Of a stretch of 64,000 bases of DNA, positions 33,797-46,300 are shown in pieces (within the stretch, counting starts at the first letter, position 1; every line of letters begins with the position of its first letter). Below the pieces are notes generated by a model. The model was not told the DNA's origin. It worked only from the letters and a program-made list of their open reading frames with translations, and searched no databases. The stretch is from positions 1 through 64,000 of the forward strand of contig JADNRV010000188.1 in the NCBI GenBank assembly GCA_015499995.1, given 5' to 3'. Made by a program: the position numbers and the translations under genes. The DNA is from Flammula alnicola (lineage: Eukaryota; Basidiomycota; Agaricomycetes; Agaricales; Strophariaceae).

Positions 33797-36700
33797 CTAT
33801 TTCCAATGATAAGTAGAATAGGACTGATCAATATGATAAAAAGAACTCGGGGAGCTGGATGTACTATGTTGTGGATCAGCATGGTAAATATCCTGAGCCG
33901 ACAAGGAGCTGGGTGCATCCTGCTCTAACTCATAAGGGATGGTAGACTGATGTATTCTGGGATAAGGTGAGAAACGGTAGTTGGGTTCTATGTTGCGAAT
34001 GACACCGGAGCTGTGAATGGTATTGGAAGTCAAGTTGGGTGGTGAACAAGAGGCTGACTGTCGGAATATGGTCTCTGAATCAGCCAGTTCAGAGTAATGA
34101 TCATTCGGAAAAGACAATGGATAATGTCGTAGGTGCCGAGGTTGTTGAACAAGAGGTATGTGTTGAACATCGGCAAGGCGTGCAATGTTTGAGGTGTTCC
34201 GTGACTGACTGGATGCCAACTGAAGATACGGAATTGATTCCGTTAGGAAAGGTGGTCGATGAGATGATTCCGGGTCCAGAGATTGACGACGAACTTGAGC
34301 TCTGCTGCTTGCAGGCGCACGAGATTGGTTTGGAGGGGCCGTTTTTGCCTTTTGCTTTGATTTTGAAGTGCGCTGCTGAGAAGAGGCTGGCCGAGTTTGT
34401 CAGTTCATATTTTGGGCATGACAAGTTCAGAAGGAATACTGTACCTTGTCGGCTAATGGAATAATGAGCTCGTCGATATTCAGTAGATTGTTGATCGCGA
34501 GAATGTATCCCGAATGTTTGCTGAAGTAAAAGGCCGACCATAATTCGGAAATCATGCTGCAAGCCCCGCATAATCCCTCCAAGCAATGTCAAACCAATTC
34601 CATCTCGCATGATGTTTCGGTGCCCTTGCTCATTGCCATTGGTAGTCGGAGGCGACGCTAGCCATACTTCAAGTGGGATGAGGCTTCTTGGCTGGTAAAT
34701 TGCTGGAAGGACAAATTTCGCATCCAGTTTGTCTTTCAACCAAGCTAATGTTGGCATTGGTAAGTAAAATATTGATGATCATGAGGGGTAATTTGACCTC
34801 GAGCCTTTGGTCCTCCGGCATTGATGATTTCAAAGGCCTTTTCAATATCATGCATTTGCGACGAAGAAAGGCTGTACATTGCAGCAGCAACTTCGGGTGA
34901 GATGAACTTCCGAATTTCGTGGATATTCCTCTTGAAATGGATGGTGCAAAGCCATAGAAAGCGTCGCAGGTGATCATAGGGTGTAAGATCCCGCAGCGGC
35001 CGCCTCACAGATTCCAATGAGCAAAATCCGTCGAGAGCTTCGCAAAGCTTTTGACAAAATCTACCAGCACCTGGTATAGAAGAGAGCGTGAAAGTTAGTC
35101 ACATAGGAAACCATAAACTGTATTCATACCGAGAGCTTGTCCTTTATGTGCATCAGCAATCCATGTTCGAAATCTGTGTCCATGAATGTGATAAAACTGA
35201 ACAGGGAGGCCAGTATCCGCTTGCGCAATGTCAAATATGCGAGTGAAGAGAACGAGGTGGGCAGCAGCTGATTGTGAGGTTGTGAAAGCACGAGCACTAA
35301 TGACCGCTTAATTAAAATGTCAGTAAACCACCCTGTATGCAAAAAAGAGGCCGAAGCTCATTACATTTTTTATAATGCACATCCCAGCTCTCCATTTCAA
35401 ATTCCTGCCACTTGCCGTAAACACGCTTGAAAGAAGTATCAATTGACAAGTGCGCCGTCATAAGGAGATGCTTCGACATATCGTGCGACATGCAAATGAT
35501 GAGTTCAAATTTTTTTCCGTCTTCGATATTGTGTATCTCCGCACATCTTACATATTGAGCAGCTGCAGGGAGAGCTTTGTGTTGCTCAGCGAGCAGCTGA
35601 GCACCTACAACATTGTAGAGTGAATGAAATTGATTGCCAGTATGGAAAAGAAGGCGAAATCGAATACCTTCAAAGCCAGTCCCTTTCGGAAAGTAGAGCT
35701 TCCGAAGTTGAAGGATATGTCGACGAACGCGGTCTGCATTCCCAAGTGAGGGGTGTAAATCTGACAGTGATGGGTCAGATATTTCCGTCCATCGAAGATG
35801 CCTCCGCAAGCCAATAATAAAGCCTGAATCAAGCAAAATTTTATGGGGCGTTGCATCAGCGAGTTTCCAGTCCAATTCAAGTAACAAACTGTCGAGAAGT
35901 TCAACAACTGGAGGAGGAGTTTTTACGGGAAAAGGATCAGGATGGGAATGAGGGCCTTGCGAGAGAATAACAATACGAGGACAGATTGATATGTCGTTTG
36001 GCGTGTAGATTGTAAACTTGGTCTTGCAATTACTGGAACGATTTAACAAACCACGAGCCAGAGTTCCATCAGCATAGCGATGCCAGTTTGCTGCAAACTT
36101 ATCAATGAAATGATCTATTAACATAAGCCTTTACTTACGACAAAGCTGCTTCTGTTCCGATGCTGATGCATGAAAAGAGCAGGGTGCAAGTGGTCCATAG
36201 CCATGTTCAAGGGCGCATCGCTCGAGGTTACTAGTGGTCAACACGTCATTTTGAAGAAGCGCGGTAAGATATTTCATGTCAAATTCTTGCAAGTTGCGCA
36301 GAATGAGATGTGAGGTGGAATCACTGCTACGAAATTCACATCTTTGAATAGTGTCAGCATGTTCAAAGCTATCATATTTTTGACAAAGAAAACTTACTGG
36401 AGATGTGGATGATTATACTGGTCATAAGTTAGAATAAGTTTACCGCCACAATTTTCGGAACGGTGGTTATCTGCTTCGTTGTCATTACTATCCCTACCAA
36501 AATCAAGTTCCAATTCTTCGGCATGTCCAAAAGAGCATCGGGTTTCATTCACTGCACAATAAAAGGCGAGAGTCTTTAAAAAGACAGTCTCTTCTGGCAT
36601 AACAGCACGAGATGCATTCAACGTTGAAGAGCGACCATATTCACATGTTTTGACACCTTGACCTGGATTAAGATATGTGTAAGTTGCGAAGAAAGAACAA

Positions 36701-37205
36701 AGTAAAAAGTAAACTAACATGACGTCTGCAGCTTGTTGCACGATACCGGGTTTCCTTCGGAATCACATAGGAGGGTGCCACAAAACATATCAGTTACCCC
36801 ACTATGTGAGCCGCCCAGAGAATATTGGATGCTGGTCTTCGGATGCTCAAAGTTGGCTGGATCAACAGCAAAACGGTGAGCAATGGTCATCTCGGAAGAA
36901 GTCCCTGACTCCGGATATTCGACAATGGCACCTATCGGGTGGTCGATAATTGCACAAGCCCGCCGTTGTCTGTTGATGGTATTCATACCAGCTAAAATTT
37001 CGGATGAAGAAAATGGACGGGCAGGCAGGGCATGATATGGATACCTCCATGCACAAGATGGAGAAGTTGCTGGAGAAGGAAGGGGAGGCGGCACTGGCGT
37101 CGTAGGCACTGAAATCACAGGGGTAAGTCCAGCATTTCTCAAGAGCTCGTTAGCTTGAGCCAGTGCTTGCTGCTGGACCACCGTTAGGGCCTCAGGACTA
37201 GACAT
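33797..37205 (-). CDS. MULE-like DDE transposase, intron-rich and apparently intact
   Basis: About eight exons run from MSSPEALTVVQQQALAQANE (37205) to a stop at 33797. An N-terminal cysteine/histidine region (KTCEYGRSS, ETRCSFGH, SENCGGKL, CEFRSSDS) suggests zinc-dependent DNA binding. The core has HLSIDTSFKRVYGKW (first Asp), WIADAHKGQALG (second Asp) and TNGNEQGHRNIMRDG (Glu). Conserved PYDHLRRFLWLCTIHFKRNI and FVLPAIYQPRSLIPLEVW lie between. Spacing and the late Glu with nearby His fit Mutator-like transposases. The C-terminal 140 residues are disordered and rich in S/H/Y. Splices checked keep frame. This kind of protein is, as I recall, abundant in mushrooms. Terminal repeats were not identified. 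Confidence 0.6.
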
Positions 37206-37624
37206 AGGTCAGGAGCAGGTCAGGGCTTGAACGAGATCATATCCTGACGAAAAAAAGACGGTATCAAATCCTCAGGATGTTCGTCCCAATGTTCGACGAT
37301 GTTCGACACAGTTGTAGTGCCCGAAGAAGCCTCAATTGAAGGCGCATCCAGCTTGTTGCCATAGATTTAACATTGTGAATGGGATCCTCATATTCGTTGA
37401 ATTGACATAGTAGGCTTCTACGTATGCCGGGATACACTTATCAAAGTATAATAATTTGATCGAACTGCAAAAAAAAAAAAACAATTCAGTGAAGCAAAGA
37501 ACCGAGGGATTCGCAGCACTGACCATCTATATCAATCATATGGAAAGATCGAGAAAAACTTTGGAACACATATAAGACACTCATTGAAACAGCAGAACAG
37601 TCAATTCACGCACCAAGTTCTAAC
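37206..37624. other. Intergenic between divergent genes
   Basis: Shared upstream region of the MULE-like gene (minus) and the zinc-finger gene (plus). Short direct repeats of TGTTCGAC occur near 37291-37310. Nothing else was recognised. Confidence 0.35.
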
Positions 37625-38708
37625 ATGTCTACTAAGAGGGACCTCGGCCTCTTCGATGAGCTCTCTATCCTCCAAAGGTCCACCGATGAACTTGCAGTTT
37701 GGTCCAACCTTGCATTGGGAATGGTCATTGTAGCTTAGTAACTAACTACCTCCATTTTTTTTGGCATAATACTCACCGCTTTGAATGTTTAGCCCGATGT
37801 CGAGAGGCAAACGCATTCAGCCAGATGGTCTTCTTGGCTGGATGGAACGTCGCGCTCTCATCTGGCTTTGCATCTGTGCTGCTGCTGCACAAACTGGCGA
37901 GGCACGATCCTGCCGTATCGTTGAAGCTCGGAATGGGAGGGTTTACGCATTTTGCTGCGAATATCCAACCAAGTGCAACTTTTTCGGTCAGTTGTCAAAG
38001 AATTTTTCATTTGTTTAATTACTCACGCCGACGTAGTCGATATTACCAGGGCACATGAGAAGGCCGAGTATGTATCTGAATACATATCGATGCCTACAAG
38101 CAGTCAGTAAATGTTTGGCAATTTATCGTTGTGGCCTTACTCACGATTTCATAGTTTCAAGCACCGTTCCCGACATGGAGGGTCTCCGCGAACGATTCCT
38201 CAATCGCGTTGCCCCTGTTGAGGTGCTTCCCTATTTCGAAGGCTATTTCGGTGAACATGAATCGATGTACCCTGGCTTAAAGCAATTGAGTGGTGGTTTC
38301 CTTGCTCTCGGCGCTGGTCCTGGACGTGGTAAGTTAGGAATGTTGATGAAAGTGACGCTGGAGCTTACCTGCAAGCCCATAGACAAAGGCAAGGGCGTCC
38401 TCCGCGTCCCGCGCTCGATTTCTGATGTCGCTGTCCGTTATTCGCCAACTCAAAAGACTCAGAAACAACGCACGGTATCAGTGTCCATTGAAGCCGGCCC
38501 TTCTCATCCTCGCGAAGACAGGAACAAAGAGCCCACTATCCTGTCCACCCGTGAATACAACCTGCTTGCTGATCTTGCCCGCGGTGATGGTATCGAGTAC
38601 TCAGAGCGCGATGACCTTTTTGAGGCTTGTGATCGTTGCGGATTGGTGTTCATGAGAAGCGCTATTAGGGCTCATATCCGGCTTTGTGTCGCAAAAAGGA
38701 GATTTTGA
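37625..38708 (+). CDS. GRF-type zinc finger plus C-terminal C2H2-like finger protein
   Basis: The first exon starts MSTKRDLGLFDELSILQRST. After an intron, one frame reads GLLGWMERRALIWLCICAAA and then GRVYAFCCEYPTKCNFF. This looks like a GRF zinc finger (C-x-C ... GR.Y..C.....C.FF), a fold that binds single-stranded nucleic acid. Two further introns follow, then an exon of about 180 codons (TVPDMEGLRERFLNRVAPVE onward). It ends in FEACDRCGLVFMRSAIRAH and IRLC, a C2H2/C2HC-like finger. The role is unknown. The combination suggests a nucleic-acid-binding protein, perhaps linked to the neighbouring transposons. Exact exon 1 and 3 borders are uncertain. Confidence 0.5.
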
Positions 38709-39084
38709 AGGGTGGTATATTCAAGTAGATTATGCGTACATAGACAAAAGAGTAGGTACCTGAAGGAGTGGAGTAGTTGAGTACCGAGTTACAGCATTTA
38801 ATCCCAGAGAAGTGTTGATTGGACATACCTATGATAGAAAGAGAGCTACGCTCAACAGCTTCTGCACGAAAGAAATGTAGAATGTAAGTACATGCCGCAC
38901 AGTGAAGGAGAACACCATCGAGTGCTGCGTTCAACGTTGGGCCTGGCGGTTGGATTTCCACGACAACAGTCTCACGTGTCACAATTCATCACGCACAGAC
39001 CTTGGGCAAGTGAACTGATGAACTGGAAATGAACCGTCAAAGATGTCCGAGCTGAGCAGGATACTTGATTAGGGAATTGGCAGA
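38709..39084. other. Intergenic
   Basis: A 105-codon minus-strand ORF (38665-38982) overlaps the end of the zinc-finger gene and has no recognisable domain, so I treat the stretch as non-coding. Confidence 0.3.
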
Positions 39085-39771
39085 TCAAGATCTAAATCTG
39101 GGTGATCGAGTTATAACAGGGGACTCATCACTGTCCAGCATTGCCGCGCTGTCAATTATGTAACGCAGATTCTTGTTTAGAAAGAAAGGAAGAGGTATTG
39201 CGACGCAATCCTCTGTGTCGAACATAATTTGAGGGAAAATAATCGTAGCAGGTACACCTACAACTCGGGGTACAATATCTGCCCCGTTCATGCAGCGTCT
39301 CTTTGCCAATCTCGCCTCGAGCGATTTTTCGACAACGTCTGAAGAAGCAAGCAGTCTCTTCAATGATTGGCTCTCACCTTTGGTCTTCTGAATTCCCGCG
39401 AGCCATTTCGTCACGGAGATAGTCATGACATCTTTGTAATGCTCTCGGATGTTGTCATCCAGTAGATCGGATAGATCGTCTTCATCGATCGTGATCAGGG
39501 AGGCTATATCGGAGCCCTTGTTAGGATAATTGGCTGGATCGAGGGCGTTGTTCGCAGTTTTTGACATCCTGGAGATGTTAGCAAGTTCGATTTTTTTGTT
39601 TGTCTCGAGCTTGTTATACAGAGATAATCCCTTGAGAATAATAGCTACCTCTGGGCTGATATGAGTACGAGATACTCTAGCAGCCGGCGGATCCGCTTGG
39701 GCAGCTTGCTCGTTGCCAGCTTGGTTGTTGTTGGCCTGAGTGGCATCAAGGGGAGCAGTCACTTCAGTCAT
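39085..39771 (-). CDS. Intronless 228-aa protein of unknown function
   Basis: An uninterrupted ORF from MTEVTAPLDATQANNNQAGN, with a disordered A/Q/N-rich start. A helical centre follows (VAIILKGLSLYNKLETNKKI), then a highly acidic stretch (ITIDEDDLSDLLDDNI). The end has a conserved-looking AIPLPFFLNKNLRYIIDSAA. I do not recognise a domain. Lone intronless ORFs of this style are common near repeats in mushroom genomes, so it may be a capsid-like or other transposon-encoded protein. The lack of introns contrasts with most nearby genes. Confidence 0.5.
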   Translation of the reverse strand: MTEVTAPLDATQANNNQAGNEQAAQADPPAARVSRTHISPEVAIILKGLSLYNKLETNKKIELANISRMSKTANNALDPANYPNKGSDIASLITIDEDDLSDLLDDNIREHYKDVMTISVTKWLAGIQKTKGESQSLKRLLASSDVVEKSLEARLAKRRCMNGADIVPRVVGVPATIIFPQIMFDTEDCVAIPLPFFLNKNLRYIIDSAAMLDSDESPVITRSPRFRS

Positions 39772-40783
39772 GGATGAAAAGATGAGATTTTGAGAATATA
39801 AGTTAAGGGAGATGAGGAGTATCAGAAAAAGGAATCAAAAGAAATGCTATGGATGTCAAATAACTTGGGATGAGATTTTTTTCGCGTCGGAACAAATCTC
39901 AGAAGACGAAGAAGAGTTATTCTTCTTCGAAGACGAAATATTCTGATTAGATAATATACTGATTAGATCACGGTTGGTTCCGACGCTTTTCTTTATCTTA
40001 TCCTAAGATGAGCCCTATGGGCTCATCGCGGAAAGACCTAACCCTAGCATAGGTGTAACAAGCCATTGTCCCACGAACACTGAGAGCGCTCAGTGCTAGC
40101 TTCCGTCTGTCTTTTTGAGCACAAATATCATCCCAACCCAAGGTTCGTGCTGAATTGAGGAGATGGTCACTAAACCACAATTTACCAATGCCTACTGAAG
40201 TTTAAGGATTCGAAAACTCTCCAGCAGTTCGAATCCCTGCTGCACCATCTGCTGCCGTGGAAAATACAATACTCGAACTATTCTCCTTCAAGAAAGTCAT
40301 TCGCAGTCCTACCTCCTGCTCTTGCAGAAGACTACCAACCATCCGCAAGGTCCGTTGGTGAGTCACGTTAACCCCCCGCTTGCCTCGCTGACTCCCCTCT
40401 TGCTTCGTTTAGCCCCTGCGAGCCTTGTTTCGCCTCCTCGAGGCTCGTTGAACCCACGTTGACGCCCCTGGCAAGACTGCCAAATACGAGCAGAGATCAG
40501 ACGTGGAGGCCGAGGCATGTGTAGCAATGTGAATTCGTGCACCATTCGCAACAGTGCACGTTGAGGTGACTGGAGAAAGAAACCAATTTTGACTTGGGGG
40601 TTCGTTCTACTGATATAAATAACACGTGTACGGGCATTAGCAATGTCTCAATATTTTTGGAAATCTCGACAGTGCTACATTACACTCGAGAGAATCCAAG
40701 TTATTCTGGGCTACATATCTGCTCGCCTTATTTGAGAGACAGAAGCCCCTTTAAAAATAAAGCACAGGGTATTACCGATCAAC
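39772..40783. other. Intergenic
   Basis: No gene recognised. Contains a tRNA-T-loop-like string near 40230 (rejected as a tRNA) and the 20-bp tandem array listed separately. Confidence 0.35.
40368..40467. repeat. Degenerate 20-bp tandem repeat, about five units
   Basis: Units can be laid out every 20 bp from 40368: TTAACCCCCCGCTTGCCTCG, CTGACTCCCCTCTTGCTTCG, TTTAGCCCCTGCGAGCCTTG, TTTCGCCTCCTCGAGGCTCG and a weaker fifth. They share a C-rich centre and a final G-C-T-C/T-G. They are too divergent for a young minisatellite. Confidence 0.45.
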
Positions 40784-42206
40784 CTATAGCTTATGCTTGA
40801 TCTCCTTGGTCGCTATTCTAGCGAACTGCTGGTAGGGAATACCACTAGCAAAGCGTTCCGCTTGAGCTAAAAACACTTTTAGCAATTACAGATCCAAGAT
40901 AGGTATCAAATTTTCACTCGCCATAACTCTCGCGCAGATTTACGGCGTCAGGGTCATTCTTCTCGTGCAAACCCCGCCGAATGAGACTCCTCATGACCAA
41001 GAGTGCCGTCGGGTCCAAGCCAGCTAATTCAGCCTGAAGTTCAGAACGCACAGTAGAATGGAAGGATTCTACGCTTTGCGCAGGATATATTTTGCTATTA
41101 AGAGAAGTAACGCTTGAGTGGCCATCGAGATATTCATTTAGTATCCTGGAACGTACTTGTAGAATCCGCAGGCAAGTAGTTCCTCTGCGGTCTTCTTTTT
41201 CCCCCAGATGAGTACCTCGTTGGCGAAGCCAACACCCACTAATATGTCACGAATTGGTTTTATTAGTTTTATTATGCGAGCGTTAAAGGAAACGCGTAAG
41301 CGGGACTTACTGCGATTCACAAAGCTCACACTAGAGCCTCCCTCGGCAACAAGGCCTATTCCACGGTGAGAATTTGAGTAATAATTCAGGAGGCGTAAAA
41401 TGTGGACAGACCAAGGAAGGTGAATGGAACGGCAAGCCATGCACTTGGCAAGGCATAAATGAAGTCGAAATAACCAAGGAAAGCTGGCAATACAAAGGAG
41501 CTGAATATCTCCCCTCAGGAATGCAACATTGGGAAATTATACCTGCGGTGATGCCTGAATTGAGGTTTGGTTATGAGAACCTGGTGACAGTGATAATGCA
41601 ATTTATTACTTACCCATCACAGGACCATTGAGAGCCGCGACAAGGATCTTGCTGTGCGAGTAGAGCTTACGATCACGCCAATGTTGGTCAAAGTGTCGTT
41701 CAAACAGGTTGAAAAATGGCTCTCACCGCCTTGCCACAGTCCGTAGTGGTGCTCACTACGTTATTCTTAAGAGCATTACGGACGTTGCCAACAGATTTCG
41801 TAGCATTGGACATGTTTGTGGTGCGCTTGACATTTGTGCCGCTGGCTTATGTGTAAATAGGCAGTCGCGTCTCAACATCGGTGGCAGGCTAACGTACGCG
41901 CAGAACCACTGCCCGGTGGCTAAGATAATATCAGGTTAGAAGAATAGAGATTGGCGTTAATGGTTAATGGTAGCACCCACCTTGCCACACAGTAACCAAA
42001 ACTTCTTCATTTTTGTCAATCTCCCTCAATGCGTTGGCAAAAGCATCATAATCTGGGCATAAGGCAAAAACGATATGAATCGTTAAATAACCAGAAAAAG
42101 AATGGCATTGCGAACCTTCTGCAGTAATGGCATTCAGGGTTTGTGGTCGGTTGAGGGTAATGGTAGCAATGCCGTCCGAGATGTCGATTGTTACAGTGGT
42201 ACCCAT
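40784..42206 (-). CDS. Enoyl-CoA hydratase/isomerase family protein
   Basis: About eight exons read from MGTTVTIDISDGIATITLNR. Family marks are NRPQTLNAITAEG, WFCASGTNVKRTT (oxyanion loop, spliced across a GTACGT donor), HSKILVAALNGPVMG (second oxyanion strand), FDFIYALPSAWLAVPF, VAEGGSSVSFVNR and VLIWGKKKTAEELLACGF. Such enzymes hydrate or isomerise enoyl-CoA in fatty-acid oxidation. The C-terminus IKHKL is only a weak peroxisomal-signal-like ending, so peroxisomal location is a guess. The last intron (40867-40921) appears to use a GC donor (GCGAGT), which restores SYAQAERFASGIPYQQF. No disabling change remains once introns are removed. Confidence 0.75.
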
Positions 42207-43381
42207 ATTTGCCGACAGTGGTTCTCAGGATAAGCAGCTTGCACAAGGTAATAAAAGAAAGAAAGGAGAATGCATGTAAGGGGAGAGCTTAAGCGAGATT
42301 TAACCCCTGAGGATGGTGGGAGAGAACAGGAAAATATTCATCATGATGTTGTGTGGGGTCCGGCTCGGCATCTTTCCTGATCCGAAGCAGGTCAGGCGCC
42401 CACGTCGCGCGACGATTAGCCGAGGACGCCGCACCATGATATTTCATCTTTATGGGCTCCAAGGACAGAAATAATTATCAAGCTGCGCATTTTCTATCAA
42501 TATCAACTCGATAGTTGATCACGATATGATTTAAATGATACTTGCCAATATTTCACCCCCCTGAATGAGGGTTTGAGCTAAGGCAGTTCGCAAGTGCGAA
42601 CCCGAATTGCCTGCTATTAGTGGGCCACCTATTGGGAATCTGGGAGAAGTAATTAACTAGCGCTTCGGAATCGTTTTTGCAGAGTCTGAAACAGAAAGCG
42701 ACTCGAGAACACACACTGAGTGCTGCCGATAGTATTCGGTGATTTGTACGTTGGGTTACTCGTCTCCGTCATCAGCCAACATTTCAAGCGTTCGACAGTT
42801 AAAGGATGATTTATACCAAGGAGAAAGTCGGCTACAACACAAGTCAAGTTAAATTGGCTACATGATGCATTGAACAACGCGACTCGTCTCACTGTGTAAT
42901 ATCAGTCCGTCATTCACAATCACATCGGAACAACAGAATAGAAGTTCTGACGGCGTCGCCTGAGATAAGAAAAGAGCATCCAACTCCATAGATAACTGCT
43001 ACTGCTACCATAGTCTCAACCTCGATCAGGATCTGATCAAAGGATCAGGTCCACTATAGGTACTCGTACAAAAAGTGGGAACATCAGTGCGTTTATTAGG
43101 GGGGAGCACATAATGTTCTGCAAGTCTTTTCTGCTCGAGATAAGTCTATTTTGACTCACTCCATACTGTATTAAATAATAGACAAGATGAATCCTCCAAT
43201 AAAATGGTACACTTTGTACATGCAACTTGATCCATCTCACGGGAGACCCTTCGCGAGTTACAAAATCAGTCAAATTTAATGAAATAGGAACGTTCTAAAT
43301 ATTATACAGGTTAAACGACATTAAGACTTCGACATAGATGTAAATAGCATATGCATGTGTAAGATAAATGCAGCAAAGAAC
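42207..43381. other. Intergenic
   Basis: Promoter side of the hydratase gene and 3' side of the NRPS-like gene. Short ORFs at 42653-42892 and 43037-43273 (minus) have no recognisable domain. Confidence 0.35.
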
Positions 43382-46300
43382 TCAGTTGAACAGGCCGGCA
43401 GACTTCCAGTACTTGACCCACAAGTGCGCCTGAGCATCTCCGATAGAAGGCAACTCCTTCATCGTCTTGCTTATGCCTTGCGCCTTAGTGGTCGAGAATT
43501 CGGCCATACCACCGCTCTCGTTGCCTTTCCTTTGGCCTGAGCGAAGAGCTGCATCAGCGTTGGAGGTGGCCTGGAAGAACTGCAAGAGTTTGATGGCGGG
43601 CTGATGGAAAGCGTCAGTGACAGGGATAAAGAAGGGTAATGGTATAATGGTATCGCTTACAATTTGCTTGATGTCCTCGTCTTTGGCACCAGTGGCGCGC
43701 GACTCGAGAAGCGAGAACCATTCCTGGACAGGGACGATGGGGAGCTTGCTTGAGACGACTCCCTCGGAAACGAGCCCGTCGTTGATGGCGGAGGCGAGGC
43801 TGTTGAAAGCAACGGGCCTAGGGTGGACGATGTTAAGAGCAGCTGGGGACTCGGAGCTTAAGGCGACGTCGATGATGCTCTGGGCGACACCGTCCATGGG
43901 GACCCATGAAGAGGTCTAGGGAAATGTGATCAGCAAACAGGACAAAGAATTCAAGAAAAAGTATCCTTACTCCGACCAAGGATGGAAGGGCATTCAGGGC
44001 AATACTGGACTTGACGAGGATTGGCACCCAGTCAGTGATAGCCCATGCACCGTTGGGTTTACCTCCCGCAATCTGGCCGACCCTGAACGAAGTGGCCTTG
44101 ATTCCGCTCTGTGACAGAATCTGTAGCAGATAATCATTGTTAGAACAGGTAAAGTCAACCTAAAAATGATAATACAGACCCTTTCTGTGACATATTTGGA
44201 CTCTCCGTAACCAGTACCGACGGAGTACTGAGCATCCAAGAGGACTTCCTCGGGGTATGGTCCTCGGCTCCTGTCCCATGAAATACCGGAAGCGACGGAA
44301 GAGGTGAACATGAACTTCACGGAGGATCCGTAGGAGCTTGCGCGCGCAAGGTCAACAAGGTTGCGAGTACCACGAACATTGGGTTCGAAGGAGGCAAGCG
44401 ACAAGTTGAAGTCCAACCTCCAGGCGGTGTGGATGATGACGGTGATGTTGTTGAGCAGCTATAAAATCATGTTATTGAAGTTACTGGATTCAAAGAAGAG
44501 AAAAAAAGACTAACCTCTTGGTAGACCTCCTTGGAAAGTCCCAAATTCTTCTGGGTGATATCACCTTCCAAGAACACCAACTTCTCGGACGACAGAAGCC
44601 CGGTGTCGAAACCTTTATCAGTGAAGCGCTCGGTATGCTTCGAGAGAGGGTTTCCTGAGACACGGTTGAGGGCGTAGATCTTGGTGACCGAAGGGTCGCG
44701 CAATAGAGTCTCCGTAATCTGAGATCCCAGGTTTCCGGTGGAACCGGTGATAAGCACCTGGGTTCCGTTTGCAGCAACTCCAGCGGAGATGGGCGCCGAG
44801 AGACCAGTGTTGTATTTGGCAATCATTTCCTCGACGACATCTGACCTGTTGGCTGACGCTTTGACACTGTCTGGGTCGATAACGGTTGCGACGAGGAACT
44901 CCGAGAGACTCTCGATGGTGGGGTGCTGGTAAATCGTGTTCTGAGAAACAAACTCGGCTGCCTTGGCGGTGTCTTCGTCGGATTGCAAAGCGCCCACAAT
45001 GCGGCGGCGGAGAATGGTTGCGCCCAAACTAGAGAAAAACTAGGTGAATATCGGCATTACGGGACAGCTAGCTGCTAATTACCTGTCCATCCCTTGTTCG
45101 AACAAGTCTCCCGTGATGCTGAAAGTGATATCAGGGAGGACGTCTTCGATTTGCTCCTTCAACCATTTGTCGGTTTCTTCCTTCGTCCAGGCCGGGGGAG
45201 GAGGGACAGCTTCAGCACCAGCCGCAGATTCAATCGTGGCATAGCTACAAGGGAAATTCAGCGGGGGAGTTTGAGTAGTAACGCAGGAGACCTACAGAGC
45301 CTCGATATCGTCATTGTACACGGTCAATGCAGCCTTCCTCATGACTGTGCCCTTTCCAGCGCGGGGAAGAGGCCTGTTGGGGTCGGTAATGAGGATCAAT
45401 TCCTTGAAGACCTTGCTGAAGGCTGGTGCAACACGGTTGGCCTCTTCGACGATCGGCCTGCTTCGAATGAGTATAATAAACAACCGAGTTGGGAAGAAAT
45501 ATACTCACCAGACCAAGTTTCGTGCCTTGATCACCTCAGCCTCGTTCGAGACATCGACAGCGTACGGTGGCTTAAGTTCAATGAGGACTCCAGGTTGGTC
45601 GTGCTCGCGTCCAAACATGATGACGCCCATGACGCTGTAGAGACTGTCAGCACAGAGTGAATCAATAGTGAAGAAGTAAACGCACTATGGGCTGTTCGAG
45701 ATGATGTTCTCCATTGGCGCCGGGACAGTCTTCTCTCCGGAAGTGTGGATGATCACATCGTCCTTCCTTCCAACGCTATGATATGCGTCAATAATCGAAC
45801 GCAGAAGATAGAGAAATGAGGAACGTACATCCTCCAGAACCCTGGCACAGTCGGGTGCGGGATGAACAAGTCGGAAGTGGCGTACCCCTTCTCGTCACCC
45901 ATGTTCTCAACGGAGACCTGGTGGAACTCGTTCGTCTGAATGGGAGTATTAGGGATTAAGACACAAGGAATTCAAGGATCTACGTACCAAGAACTGGCAC
46001 TCAAAGCTACCATCGCCTTGGGGTTCCCAACGAACATTAAGGCGCTCGTCAAGAGCAAACCACTCCCAGTCATTCTCGCCTCCAGGTCTGCGCGCCATGT
46101 AGGTCGGGCCACCGAATTCTGTTCCGCCGTAGATAGGAGCAAGCGTGACTCCTGCACTGGTCATAAAGTTTCCGAGCTTGGTAGGAACGGATCCTCCGGA
46201 GTAGCCCTAAGGAAGGAAGGACTGAGACACACGGAGCTGGAAAAAAATCGATACGAACATACCACCATCTTCAAAGTAGCAAGGAAATCGACAGATTCTT

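Noticed and set aside
40203..40252. tRNA-like T-loop (GTTCGAATCC) followed by CACCA
   Set aside because: The stem bases around the loop do not pair in the standard register, and no D-arm, anticodon arm or acceptor stem could be built upstream.
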